Notes: generated by a model not told the origin, from the sequence alone. A DNA stretch of 41,061 bases from Anaerolineae bacterium (GCA_023384415.1 JAHDWJ010000006.1:1-41061); one strand, 5' to 3'. Shown: positions 9,579-17,722, counted from the stretch's first letter. Translations and numbers: made by a program.

Positions 9579-10397
9579 ATGTCGCTCACAACCGATGACC
9601 CAAATGTCCTCTTAGAAACTGCCCAGGTCGCGGCCGCGGCCGCCGGTAATTATCTGCGTGATGTGTGGCAAAAGCCTCGCCACATCCAATCGAAAGGGTG
9701 GCGTGACCTGGTGACAGATGCAGATGTCGAGGCGCAGCACATCATTACCGAGCTGATTCGCGGCCGCTTCCCCCATCACGCTTTCCTGGTGGAAGAAGAT
9801 GACCCGACTTTACCCACTGCCGGCCTGGTACAGTGGATTATTGACCCGGTAGATGGCACCAGCAACTTTAGCCGCCAGGTGCCTATCTTTTCGGTCTCTA
9901 TTGCTGCCGCCGTAGCCGGGCAGGTGGTAGCTGGTGTGGTTTATGATCCTCTGCGTGATGAGATGTTCAGCGCGGCCGCGAACCAGCCCACCACCCTCAA
10001 TAATCAACCGGTACAGGTCAGTCCGGTGTCCGAGCTTATCCAGGTGATTATTGCCTTTGACTGGTCCCGTGCCCCCACCGACCGGCAGCTAACCCTGGAA
10101 CTGTTGACCCGGTTAGCCCATCGGGTGCATACCATTCGCGCCGTTGGTTCGGCAGCGTTGGCCATGGCCTGGGTGGCCTGCGGCCGCCTGGATGCTTACT
10201 TTAACGCCATGTTGAAACCGTGGGACGCGGCCGCGGGCTTACTCCTGGTGCAGCAAAGTGGGGGACAACTCACCAATCTGGATGGCACACCCTGGCTGTT
10301 AGACAGTCCACCACAGCCCTGTTTGGTGAGCAATGGCGTTATTCATCCTCTAATGCTAAGACCAGAAAATGATATAATAAATCATGAAATTGCCTGA
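9579..10397 (+). CDS. Inositol monophosphatase/FBPase-family phosphatase
   Basis: A 272-residue member of the Mg-dependent IMPase superfamily. The metal-binding motifs are visible: LVTDADVEAQ near residue 45, LVEEDD near 70 (metal glutamate), WIIDPVDGTSNF near 85-96, and the C-terminal WDAAAGLLLVQQSGG near 213. Substrates in the family include inositol phosphates, 3'-phosphoadenosine 5'-phosphate, fructose bisphosphate and histidinol phosphate, so the reaction stays open. ATG at 9579 is chosen over TTG at 9564. No Shine-Dalgarno sequence is visible; a heptamer tract lies directly upstream. Its last 14 bases overlap the DUF6883-like remnant. Confidence 0.88.
   Translation: MSLTTDDPNVLLETAQVAAAAAGNYLRDVWQKPRHIQSKGWRDLVTDADVEAQHIITELIRGRFPHHAFLVEEDDPTLPTAGLVQWIIDPVDGTSNFSRQVPIFSVSIAAAVAGQVVAGVVYDPLRDEMFSAAANQPTTLNNQPVQVSPVSELIQVIIAFDWSRAPTDRQLTLELLTRLAHRVHTIRAVGSAALAMAWVACGRLDAYFNAMLKPWDAAAGLLLVQQSGGQLTNLDGTPWLLDSPPQPCLVSNGVIHPLMLRPENDIINHEIA
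10373..10378 (+). promoter_or_regulatory. -10 box TATAAT before the DUF6883-like remnant
   Basis: A perfect TATAAT inside the end of the upstream gene, 5 bases before the ATG at 10384, with no ribosome-binding site between: another leaderless-type arrangement. Confidence 0.45.
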
Positions 10398-10512
10398 TGT
10401 TGACCAAGCGCAGGTATCACAGCTTAAAATTGTGAGTTACTTGCTCTCTTTCGCCCATGAAGATGGGCGTTCCAAAGCAGAATTTTGGCTCTTTAGGAAT
10501 TCAGGGGGTTGA
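10384..10512 (+). pseudogene. Truncated DUF6883-like protein
   Basis: A 42-codon frame beginning MKLPDVDQAQVS and containing SYLLSFAHEDGRSKAEF, which resembles the N-terminal third of DUF6883 proteins (usual length near 100-110 residues). After KAEFW the similarity ends and the frame stops 8 bases before a TGTAGGG palindromic repeat. DUF6883 proteins often sit in toxin-like or mobile contexts, function unknown. I read this as a gene cut off by a deletion or repeat insertion. It overlaps the phosphatase gene by 14 bases. Confidence 0.55.
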
Positions 10513-10519
10513 CACCAGA

Positions 10520-10576
10520 TGTAGGGGTTGGCCTTGTGTCTGCCCGTCGAGGGCAACCATAAGGGTATGCCCTACA
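10520..10576. repeat. TGTAGGG...CCCTACA palindromic intergenic repeat, copy 1
   Basis: A 57-base imperfect palindrome with TGTAGGG and CCCTACA ends and matching inner arms (CCTTGTG / CATAAGG, TGCCC / GGGCA). A diverged second copy lies at 34487-34553, near-identical in TAGGGG, TGGCCTTGTG and CTGCCC. It behaves like a REP/MITE-type dispersed element and sits directly after the truncated DUF6883 frame. Confidence 0.8.
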
Positions 10577-10721
10577 TTTAGCCCTACCCCACGAAATCCC
10601 AAAGACCCTAAGAGAAGTTGACTTGTAAGTTACTACCAAGCGGTTCCATTTGGCTAAGAGTACTGGGGCAATAAAGAGAATTACAGGAAGATGTAGATAA
10701 TCAATAGCAGGGAGTAGTGAC

Positions 10722-10943
10722 ATGGTTTATGATTCTCTCAACGCATATATTTCACATAGTTGGGATGAAGAGACCCCTGAAGGGAAAGCACGTTGGTTCC
10801 AATCGCTTACGTTAGCAGAGCGGATGGATATGCTGTGTTGGTTTACGGATATGATATTGACAGTTAATCCAAAGATGATGGAGCAAAAAGATGCTCAACC
10901 AATTGCAGGGCGTGTACTCGTCCTTACAAAAACATCAAGTTAA
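10722..10943 (+). CDS. Small protein paired with a nucleotidyltransferase
   Basis: A 73-residue acidic, Trp/Met-rich protein without a membrane segment. A central stretch, SLTLAERMDMLCWFTDMILT, looks alpha-helical. The start follows AGGGA at 7 bases. Its 3' end overlaps the next gene by 53 bases in another frame, implying translational coupling. I recall similar small proteins immediately upstream of related nucleotidyltransferases in other bacteria, but cannot confirm this here. The arrangement resembles two-gene toxin-antitoxin modules; function is not established. Confidence 0.65.
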   Translation: MVYDSLNAYISHSWDEETPEGKARWFQSLTLAERMDMLCWFTDMILTVNPKMMEQKDAQPIAGRVLVLTKTSS

Positions 10944-11337
10944 ATATCTGACTATCGGTGGGATTGCGGCGATATTATATGGTGTACCACGAGCTACTTT
11001 TGATCTTGATCTTTTGATCGAAGCAACTTCTGAGAATGCTCAACGACTCCTTGATGCCTTTTTAGATGCTGGATTAGGTACAGCCTCGTTGATAACAGCA
11101 GAGGGTTTACTTGCACATGAAATAACCATCTTTCGTGATCGGGTGCGAATTGATGTCCAAACAGAAACACCAGGGATCCGTTTTGCTGACGCCTGGCAAA
11201 GACGCGAGACTATGAAATATGGTAAACAGGAGTTTTATGTATTGTCCAGAGAAGATCTCATTGCCTCAAAACGTGCTGCTGGTCGGGATAAAGATATTGA
11301 AGATGTTCGCCTGCTTGAGCTTCGCCATGATAGCTGA
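10891..11337 (+). CDS. Nucleotidyltransferase-fold protein (MNT/AbiEii-like)
   Basis: A 148-residue protein of the polymerase-beta nucleotidyltransferase superfamily. The core is GGIAAILYGVPRATFDLDLL near residues 23-42: the GG...G...R-x-T-x-D-x-D signature with two catalytic aspartates, and a third acidic residue in RVRIDVQ near 86-92. The C-terminus has LSREDLIASKRAAGRDKD, typical of nucleotidyltransferases that follow a small partner gene. Such proteins act as AMP- or CMP-transferring enzymes in toxin-antitoxin or phage-defence modules, or as aminoglycoside-type transferases. Lower GC than neighbours and no GCGGCCGC site suggest later arrival. Fold confident, role inferred. Confidence 0.82.
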   Translation: MLNQLQGVYSSLQKHQVKYLTIGGIAAILYGVPRATFDLDLLIEATSENAQRLLDAFLDAGLGTASLITAEGLLAHEITIFRDRVRIDVQTETPGIRFADAWQRRETMKYGKQEFYVLSREDLIASKRAAGRDKDIEDVRLLELRHDS

Positions 11338-11489
11338 CAGGTTGGTTAGATTGATAAATGGGTGTTTGTGAATTTTTTGGCAATCCCCTTCTAAACCAGT
11401 AAAATCCAGGCGGTTAAACTGATGACGTGCTGCGTTATTTGCCCAAACGCGGCCCTTACTACTCGACAGTCACCTACGGATTTCAGTTC

Positions 11490-12350
11490 ATGCGTTGGCC
11501 CCCCTATCAGCACATCTTCTTTGACTGCGACTCTACCCTGACGACGGTAGAAGGCATTGATATGCTGGCCGAGCATAAGGGAAAGAAGTGGCGGGTGGAG
11601 GTACTGACCAAAGCGGCGATGGATGGAGACCTGGATTTGCAAGAGGTGTATGGTAAACGACTGCAAGCGGTCAAACCAACCCGCCAACAAATCCATGACA
11701 TCCGCCAGGTGTATAAACAGCATATCGTTGAGGACGCGGCCGCGCTCATTACCACCCTCCAGTTTCTCGGCCATCAGGTCTACATCATCAGTGGGGGGTT
11801 GGCGGAGCCAGTCATTGAGTTTGGCTTGTACCTGGGAGTGCCCCGCGAAAATATCCGGGCGGTAGGGGTAGAGTACAACCAGCTTACCGGCGATTGGTGG
11901 CAGCTTCTCCCCGACACAACCCCCGGCGGCCGCTACCTTTCCTATGAACAAGGGTCCCTCACCATTAGTGATGGCAAAGCCCAGGTGGTACAGGAGTTAA
12001 TGGCCGGCAAACGCGGCCGCGCTCTACTCATCGGCGACGGCACCAGCGATCTCCTGGCCGCCCGTGCCCTGGACCTGTTTGTTGGCTATGGCGGCGTTGT
12101 GACGCGGCCGCGTGTCCAGCAAGAAGCCCCCATTTTTATCCAAACGGCCAGCCTGGCCCCCCTCTTAGCCATCGCCGCCGGGCCAGAAGTGTTTTTGCGC
12201 TTACAAAATTCCCCCTACGAACCCCTGAGTCGCAAAGCCCAACAACTTATATCACAAGGAGCAATCAAATTTAATCATGAGCGACTTAGCACGAAATTCC
12301 ACGCCGCATATCAAACTATTCATCCCTGGGCCAACCGAAGTCCGGCCTGA
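11490..12350 (+). CDS. serB: HAD-superfamily phosphoserine phosphatase-like protein
   Basis: A 286-residue HAD phosphatase related to SerB. Motif I is FFDCDSTLT (Asp12 nucleophile, Asp14), motif II IISGG near 102-106, motif III/IV GDGTSDLLAA near 187-196. Context strongly supports phosphoserine dephosphorylation, the last step of serine synthesis, because an aminotransferase and SerA follow directly. The ATG at 11490 puts the catalytic motif at the normal distance; an in-frame GTG at 11427 is a less likely start. The stop at 12350 overlaps the next gene by 74 bases, an unusually long overlap. Symbol given on motif plus neighbourhood. Confidence 0.8.
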   Translation: MRWPPYQHIFFDCDSTLTTVEGIDMLAEHKGKKWRVEVLTKAAMDGDLDLQEVYGKRLQAVKPTRQQIHDIRQVYKQHIVEDAAALITTLQFLGHQVYIISGGLAEPVIEFGLYLGVPRENIRAVGVEYNQLTGDWWQLLPDTTPGGRYLSYEQGSLTISDGKAQVVQELMAGKRGRALLIGDGTSDLLAARALDLFVGYGGVVTRPRVQQEAPIFIQTASLAPLLAIAAGPEVFLRLQNSPYEPLSRKAQQLISQGAIKFNHERLSTKFHAAYQTIHPWANRSPA

Positions 12351-13383
12351 AATCCTGGACGCCCAGACCCAATGGATGATCGGTCATCGGATGCCCGAAT
12401 GTGCCGACTTATTTCATCGTATCCAGGAAAAAATTCGCCCCGTCTTCTACACCCAGAGCCGCGTCTACATCAACGCCGCTTCCGGCACCGGTTTACAAGA
12501 AGCTGCGGTACGCAACGGCGTCAGAACCAAAGTGTTGAACTGCGTCAATGGGGCGTTCAGCAAACGGTGGCAGCAAGTCACCGAGGCCAATGGCAAAGCC
12601 AATGAGGTGCTTCATGGGCAATGGGGGCAGCCCATCTTGCCAGAGCAGGTCGCCGAACGGCTGGCTGGGGGCGAATTTGATGCTGTCACCATTGTTCACA
12701 ACGAAACCAGCACCGGCGTCACCAGCGACATCAAAGCGATTTCTGAGGCGATTCGTGCCCTGCCCAACGGCCAGGATATTTCCATCCTCATTGATTCCGT
12801 CAGCGGCCTTTCTGGGGCGCGGCTGGAGTTTGACGCCTGGGACCTGGATGTGGTTCTTACCTCTAGCCAAAAAGCGTTTGCCTTGCCGGCCGGTCTGGCC
12901 TTCTGTGCCGTTTCTGATCGCGCCCTGGCCAAAGCTAAAACCGTCCCGGCCCGCGGCCTCTATTTCGACTTTGTGGACCTGGAAAAATATCTGGTCAAAG
13001 ATCAAACCCCGGCCACTCCGGCCATCTCCCTCATGTATGCCCTGGACAAACAGTTAGAAGATATGTTGGCCGAAGGGATGGAGAACCGGTTTGCCCGCCA
13101 TCTGGCCATGCGCGACCGCACCATCGCCTGGGCTAAAGGGCATGGGTTTAATGTTTTTGCGGCCGCTGGTTATGAATCCCCCACCATGACCTGTTTAGAG
13201 AACAACCTGGGCATTAGCGTTAGTGGGCTGAACAAATTTTTACGCAGCAAGGGGATGATCATCTCCAGCGGTTACGGTGACTTGAAAGAAACCACTTTCC
13301 GCATCGCCCACATGGGGGATACCCAGATGGCCGAATTGGATGAACTGCTGACCAATATAGACGAATTTTTAGCCCAGAGCTGA
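12277..13383 (+). CDS. Class V aminotransferase, probable phosphoserine/alanine-glyoxylate type
   Basis: A 368-residue PLP-dependent fold-type I aminotransferase. The PLP lysine is in TSSQKAFALP (Lys199), the cofactor aspartate in LIDSVSG (Asp173), and the start IPGPTEVRPEIL is typical of the alanine-glyoxylate/serine-pyruvate branch. Placed between a SerB-like phosphatase and SerA, it most likely converts 3-phosphohydroxypyruvate plus glutamate to phosphoserine, substituting for classical SerC; serine-glyoxylate exchange is the alternative. The start lies inside the serB end; AAGGAG is upstream but about 14 bases away. Confidence 0.87.
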   Translation: MSDLARNSTPHIKLFIPGPTEVRPEILDAQTQWMIGHRMPECADLFHRIQEKIRPVFYTQSRVYINAASGTGLQEAAVRNGVRTKVLNCVNGAFSKRWQQVTEANGKANEVLHGQWGQPILPEQVAERLAGGEFDAVTIVHNETSTGVTSDIKAISEAIRALPNGQDISILIDSVSGLSGARLEFDAWDLDVVLTSSQKAFALPAGLAFCAVSDRALAKAKTVPARGLYFDFVDLEKYLVKDQTPATPAISLMYALDKQLEDMLAEGMENRFARHLAMRDRTIAWAKGHGFNVFAAAGYESPTMTCLENNLGISVSGLNKFLRSKGMIISSGYGDLKETTFRIAHMGDTQMAELDELLTNIDEFLAQS

Positions 13384-13389
13384 TTTGTA

Positions 13390-13451
13390 CACGGATTTTC
13401 ACCGATGGACACGGATTTTTTATCCGTGAATATCCGTGTTGATCCGTGTCC
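13390..13451. repeat. Dispersed ATCCGTG-type intergenic repeat
   Basis: The aminotransferase-serA gap is filled by alternating CACGGATTT and ATCCGTG motifs that can fold back. A diverged relative is at 31142-31209 (CACAGAT/ATCTGTG version), and similar words occur inside the palindrome at 16182-16315. Confidence 0.7.
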
Positions 13452-13468
13452 TAATACTTGAGGATACC

Positions 13469-15055
13469 ATGTATCGTATACTTGTTTCGGACAAACTAGG
13501 GCAGGTGGGGTTAGATTACCTCAAAGCTGCGAATGATGTGCAGGTAGATGTGAAGCTCGGCCTGCCTAAAGATGAACTGTTACAAATTATTCCTGAATAT
13601 GACGCACTGATTGTGCGGAGTGAGACGAAGGTGGATGCGGATGTGCTCGCGGCCGCGACCCGGCTGAAAGTGGTTGGTCGGGCCGGTATGGGGGTAGACA
13701 ATATTGATGTCAAAGCGGCCACCCGCCGGGGCATCATCGTGATGAACACCCCTGGAGCCAACAGCATTGCCACCGCCGAGCAGACGATGGCCCTCATGCT
13801 GGCCGTCAGCCGCCATACTGCCGTGGCCCATGCTTCCCTCAAAGCCGGGGAGTGGAACCGGAGCAAATATGTGGGCACGGAGCTTTATGGCAAAACCCTG
13901 GGCATTATCGGCTTTGGCCGGATCGGGCGGCTGGTAGCCAAACGGGCCCAATCGTTTGGCATGGAGATCATCGCCTTTGACCCATTCGTCTCCGAAAGTG
14001 TGGCCCGTGACCTGGGGGTGACGCTGGTAGACCTGGATGATCTGTATGCTCAGGCCGATTACCTCACCCTACATACGGCCATGACCCCAGAAACAGCCAA
14101 AATGATCAACGCCGAAGCCCTGGCCCAAATGAAGCCGGGGGTGGTGATTATCAATGTGGCCCGGGGTAAGCTCATTGATGAGGCGGCCCTGGCTGAAGCC
14201 CTCCAAAGTGGTCAGGTAAAAGCGGCCGCGATTGATGTGTTTAGCACCGAACCCCCCCCCGCCGATCATCCCCTGCTGGGGCTGCCCAATGTGCTGCACA
14301 CCCCCCACCTGGGGGCCAGCTCTGAGGAGTCGCAGCGAGCCGTGGCAACCGAGATCGCCGACCAAATTCTGAACGCCTTACGAGGGAAAGATTACCGCAA
14401 CTCGGTGAATCTGGCTTTTGAAGAGGGGATTGATTTCGCGGCCGCACGTCCCTACATGCAGTTGGCGGAAAAGCTGGGCACTATCCAGGCAGCTCTGGCC
14501 CCTGAGCGTCTGCTGCGGATAGAGTTAGAAGTGCGGGGTGAGGTAGATAGATTGGTTCGTCCAATTGCGGCCGCGCTCCTTAAAGGCATCATCGGCTACC
14601 AGAGTGACGAAGCCGTGAATCTCATCAACGCCCCCCTGCTGGCTGAAGACCGGGGGCTGCTCATCACCCAGAGCCGGGGATTCGCCATCACCGATTACAA
14701 CAACCTCATCTCCTGCAAAGCCAGTTGGCAGGGGGGAGAACGCATCCTTTCCGGCGTTCTCTTTGGCGGCAGCGAACCCCGTATTGTCCAGGTAGATAGC
14801 TTCCTGCTAGAAGCCAAACCCCAAGGGGTACTCCTCGTCCTGGCTAACCGGGACGTACCTGGCGTCATCGGCCAGGTGGGGACCATCCTTTCGGCCTACA
14901 ACATCAACATTGGCGAATGGCGCATGGGGCGGTTAGAGCCAGGCAGCGGGGCACTCTCCTTCATCAACCTGGACAGCATCCCCCCCGACCCGGTGCTGGA
15001 TGCCTTGAGTAAAATCCCCGCCGTGACCCAGGTGAAGTTGATTGATTTGCAATAA
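13469..15055 (+). CDS. serA: D-3-phosphoglycerate dehydrogenase
   Basis: A 528-residue long-form SerA. It catalyses NAD-dependent oxidation of 3-phosphoglycerate to 3-phosphohydroxypyruvate, the first step of serine synthesis. Visible are the NAD-binding GIIGFGRIGRLVAKRA near 142-157, the substrate arginine in INVARGKLIDE near 228-238, the catalytic Glu in STEPP near 261 and His in HTPHLGAS near 282. An intervening (ASB) domain spans about 315-450, and a C-terminal ACT domain (VLANRDVPGVIGQVG) probably gives serine feedback control. ATG at 13469 with GAGGA at 5 bases is the start. It ends 3 bases before the AlkC-like gene. Confidence 0.95.
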   Translation: MYRILVSDKLGQVGLDYLKAANDVQVDVKLGLPKDELLQIIPEYDALIVRSETKVDADVLAAATRLKVVGRAGMGVDNIDVKAATRRGIIVMNTPGANSIATAEQTMALMLAVSRHTAVAHASLKAGEWNRSKYVGTELYGKTLGIIGFGRIGRLVAKRAQSFGMEIIAFDPFVSESVARDLGVTLVDLDDLYAQADYLTLHTAMTPETAKMINAEALAQMKPGVVIINVARGKLIDEAALAEALQSGQVKAAAIDVFSTEPPPADHPLLGLPNVLHTPHLGASSEESQRAVATEIADQILNALRGKDYRNSVNLAFEEGIDFAAARPYMQLAEKLGTIQAALAPERLLRIELEVRGEVDRLVRPIAAALLKGIIGYQSDEAVNLINAPLLAEDRGLLITQSRGFAITDYNNLISCKASWQGGERILSGVLFGGSEPRIVQVDSFLLEAKPQGVLLVLANRDVPGVIGQVGTILSAYNINIGEWRMGRLEPGSGALSFINLDSIPPDPVLDALSKIPAVTQVKLIDLQ

Positions 15056-15058
15056 GAC

Positions 15059-16171
15059 ATGAGTGAGCTGCAGCCGTTTAAGAACTATTACAACGAAGAG
15101 ATGGCCTGGCGGTTAGGGGGGATGATCGCTCAGGTGTACCCGCCGTTTGCCAGTGAGGCGTTTGTGGCCCAGGTGCGGCCGCAGCTTCCTCCCCTCGAAC
15201 TCAAAGAACGGGTAGCCGTGTTCAGTCAGGCTTTGCGTGACCACCTGCCGGCCGACTACCCCCAGGCCACTGCCATTCTCCTGGCCATTCTCGGCCCACC
15301 CCTGGATGAGCAAGAGGGAATGTTTAACGATGGCTGGTTTCTTATGCCCCTGGCTCATTTTGTAGAGGTGTATGGGTTAGACCATTTTGAGGTGTCGGTA
15401 GGGGCGATGAAGGAGATTACCCAACGGCATTCCTCAGAGTTCACCATCCGCCCGTTTCTGGTGCGCTACCCGGATGAGATGCTGGCGGTGCTGCAAAAAT
15501 GGGTGCATGATGACAGCTTTCATGTGCGCCGCCTGGTGAGTGAAGGAACGCGGCCGCGGCTCCCCTGGGGAATGCGCCTCTACCAATTTATCCAGGACCC
15601 AACCCCCACCCTGGCCCTGCTAGAACATCTGAAAGATGACCCTTCCCTTTATGTCCGTCGCTCTGTAGCCAATCACCTCAACGACATCAGCAAAGATCAC
15701 CCTGACCTGGTGCTGCTGACCCTACGCCGCTGGCACGATGGAGCAGGGACCGACCGGCTTTGGCTCATTCGCCATGCCCTGCGCTCATTGGTGAAGGCGG
15801 GGCATCCCCAGGCGTTGGCTTTGTTGGGGTATGGGGAGGCTCAGGTGAGCCTGCTTGATTTGCAGGTGGACCCGCCGGTGGTGCGGGAAGGGGAAGCGGT
15901 GATCTTCACGGTGACGCTGCGTAATGACGCGGCCGCGCCCCAGCAGCTTCTCATTGATTACCTCATCCATTACGTCAAAGCCAGCGGCCGCACCAGCCCC
16001 AAACTGTTCAAATTCACCAGCCGCACCCTGGCCCCCGGTGAAACCATCACCCTCAGCAAAAAACACCCTCTTCGCCCCGTCACCACCCGCGTCCATTACC
16101 CTGGGCAGCATAAACTCCAGGTCCAAATCAACGGTCAAATCATGGGTGATGCCCTGTTTGAACTTGTATAG
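15059..16171 (+). CDS. AlkC-like DNA alkylation repair protein (HEAT-like repeats plus Ig-like domain)
   Basis: A 370-residue protein resembling AlkC/AlkD-type DNA glycosylases, which excise N3- and N7-alkylated purines. Residues about 1-260 are helical HEAT-like repeats with the recognisable stretch SFHVRRLVSEGTRPRLPWG near 159-177 and DPSLYVRRSVANHLNDIS near 198-215. Residues about 265-370 form a beta-rich domain (VTLRNDAAAPQQL, then LAPGETITLSKKHP) matching the Ig-like domain of AlkC. The start is 3 bases after serA, so it probably rides the same transcript, though no metabolic link to serine is obvious. Confidence 0.82.
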   Translation: MSELQPFKNYYNEEMAWRLGGMIAQVYPPFASEAFVAQVRPQLPPLELKERVAVFSQALRDHLPADYPQATAILLAILGPPLDEQEGMFNDGWFLMPLAHFVEVYGLDHFEVSVGAMKEITQRHSSEFTIRPFLVRYPDEMLAVLQKWVHDDSFHVRRLVSEGTRPRLPWGMRLYQFIQDPTPTLALLEHLKDDPSLYVRRSVANHLNDISKDHPDLVLLTLRRWHDGAGTDRLWLIRHALRSLVKAGHPQALALLGYGEAQVSLLDLQVDPPVVREGEAVIFTVTLRNDAAAPQQLLIDYLIHYVKASGRTSPKLFKFTSRTLAPGETITLSKKHPLRPVTTRVHYPGQHKLQVQINGQIMGDALFELV

Positions 16172-16172
16172 A

Positions 16173-16324
16173 ATTGACAAAGGGTGTGTTTCATTTCAGT
16201 TGAAGGGGAGAACGCGGATTTACGGGATTTACAGATTGTTCTGGGGCAAATAAATCCGCTAATCCTGCTCATCCGTGTTCTTAACCAACCGCCCCAACTC
16301 AGTTGAAACACACCCATTGACAAA
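16173..16324. mobile_element. MITE-like palindrome with 9-bp target-site duplication
   Basis: A 134-base imperfect palindrome (16182-16315) has 12-base terminal inverted repeats GGGTGTGTTTCA (16182-16193) and TGAAACACACCC (16304-16315). Inner matches continue (AGTTG, AGAACnCGGAT). It is bracketed exactly by the 9-base direct repeat ATTGACAAA (16173-16181 and 16316-16324). It encodes nothing. It is a non-autonomous element mobilised by an unknown transposase, lodged between the AlkC-like gene and the hrcA promoter. Confidence 0.88.
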
Positions 16325-16369
16325 TCTTCAAGATTGGTCAATTCTACCCCCCGCTAACACAAATCTTAT

Positions 16370-16398
16370 TTGACGCTCTATTTTGGGCATGTTATGAT
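16370..16398 (+). promoter_or_regulatory. Housekeeping promoter of the heat-shock operon
   Basis: TTGACG (16370-16375), a 17-base spacer, then TATGAT (16393-16398); each hexamer matches 5 of 6 positions of the sigma70 consensus. The CIRCE operator starts 15 bases downstream, so a bound HrcA would sit on the initial transcribed region. Confidence 0.8.
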
Positions 16399-16412
16399 CT
16401 TCCCCAGTGTAT

Positions 16413-16439
16413 TTAGCACTCAAAATACGAGAGTGCTAA
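16413..16439 (+). promoter_or_regulatory. CIRCE operator (HrcA binding site)
   Basis: A perfect CIRCE element: TTAGCACTC (16413-16421), 9-base spacer, GAGTGCTAA (16431-16439). HrcA binds it to repress chaperone genes until heat shock titrates GroEL. It lies 81 bases upstream of hrcA itself, giving autoregulation. Confidence 0.97.
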
Positions 16440-16520
16440 TTGGGCCGTGACACCCTCTTACCCTGTCAGGATGAGGGCTGTAAATAGCCAGCCCAATAGA
16501 CCAATACACCAATAACTAAA

Positions 16521-17552
16521 ATGGAAATGGAACCATTATCTGAGCGTCAAAAATATATCCTGGGGCTGGTTGTCCGGTATTACATTGAGACCGGTATACC
16601 CATTGGTTCTAAGACCCTTGTCTCTGACTTTGATCTGGATGTCAGTCCGGCGACGGTGCGGAATGAGTTGGCCGCCCTGGATGAGATGGGGTATCTGGCT
16701 CAACTGCACACCTCAGCCGGCCGCATCCCTTCCGAAGCGGGGTATCGCTATTTTGTGCAGCGGCTCCTGGGGGATTTTGCCCTGCCGGTGCATGTGCGGG
16801 AGACGATTCGTCACCAGTTTCACCAAGCCCGGCTGGATTTGGAGCAGTGGATGCGACTCGCGGCCGCGGTGTTAGCCCGAACCTCTAACATGGCCAGTGT
16901 CGTTACGGCCCCCCGCCCCCGTTTCAGCCGCTTTAAGCATGTTGAACTCATCTCCACCCAGGGGCGGTTGGTACTGATGATTCTGGTGCTGTATGGCGGT
17001 CAGGTCAAACAACAGATGCTCACCCTGGCTGAACCACTGCCCCAGGCCCGCCTGAGCGCGGCCGCGAACCGGCTCAACAGTCTGTACGAAGGGCGTAACC
17101 TGGACGAAATCACCGCCCGCCTCAGTCAACTGGACGGCTCCTTAGAACAGGATATCGCCAACCTGGTACGGGACACCCTGCGCCGGGCCGATGCCCGCAG
17201 CATCAGCGAAATTTACCGCGATGGGTTAGCCAACCTGATGGAGTTCTCTGGAGCGAGGCAGGCCGTTCGCCTGTTAGAAGAGCGTACCGCCCTGGCCGAC
17301 ATCATGGAAGAAATTTTAAGCGAAGATGACCTTAGCGGCGTTCAGGTCGTCATTGGGGGTGAAGGCAAATGGGAAGAGCTGCGCGATTGCAGCATCATCC
17401 TGGGCCGTTATGGGGTAGAAACAGACCTGGCCGGCGAAATTGCCGTCCTTGGCCCCACCCGGATGCCCTATGGCCACAACATCTCCGCCGTGCGCTATAT
17501 TGCCGACCTGATGAGCGGCTTTGTCAATGAATATTACGCCGAAAAAGCGTAA
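16521..17552 (+). CDS. hrcA: Heat-inducible transcription repressor HrcA
   Basis: A 343-residue HrcA of normal length. The N-terminal winged helix is clear (LSERQKYILGLVVRYYIETG, then SPATVRNELAALDEMGYL, and HTSAGRIPSEAGYRYFV, the signature linking HTH and GAF-like parts). The C-terminus has YGHNISAVRYIADLM, the typical dimerisation end. It represses the operon via the CIRCE site upstream and is normally stabilised by GroEL. First gene of hrcA-grpE-dnaK-dnaJ-prmA. No obvious Shine-Dalgarno sequence precedes the ATG. Confidence 0.97.
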   Translation: MEMEPLSERQKYILGLVVRYYIETGIPIGSKTLVSDFDLDVSPATVRNELAALDEMGYLAQLHTSAGRIPSEAGYRYFVQRLLGDFALPVHVRETIRHQFHQARLDLEQWMRLAAAVLARTSNMASVVTAPRPRFSRFKHVELISTQGRLVLMILVLYGGQVKQQMLTLAEPLPQARLSAAANRLNSLYEGRNLDEITARLSQLDGSLEQDIANLVRDTLRRADARSISEIYRDGLANLMEFSGARQAVRLLEERTALADIMEEILSEDDLSGVQVVIGGEGKWEELRDCSIILGRYGVETDLAGEIAVLGPTRMPYGHNISAVRYIADLMSGFVNEYYAEKA

Positions 17553-17578
17553 CTACCAGAGAGGAAACAAAAATTGCC

Positions 17579-17703
17579 GCCACGAATCTCACGAATTGAC
17601 ACGAATTTTCTTATAACTGTTAAGAAAAGGATTTTGGATTTTAGGAAAGGTTTCCCAGAGTATGATCAATCGTCAATCGTAAATGGTTTAGTGAAATTCG
17701 TGG
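17579..17703. repeat. CACGAAT-family repeat between hrcA and grpE
   Basis: Starts with GCCACGAAT plus two more CACGAATT-like words, and ends with ATTCGTGGC in inverted orientation, so the whole 125-base segment has inverted ends. A 7-base-period tract (TCAATCG TCAATCG TAAATGG, 17666-17686) sits inside. Relatives occur near 20281, 24040, 31063 and 34434. Confidence 0.75.
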
Positions 17704-17722
17704 CCAGCCCCCTTCGAGCCGT

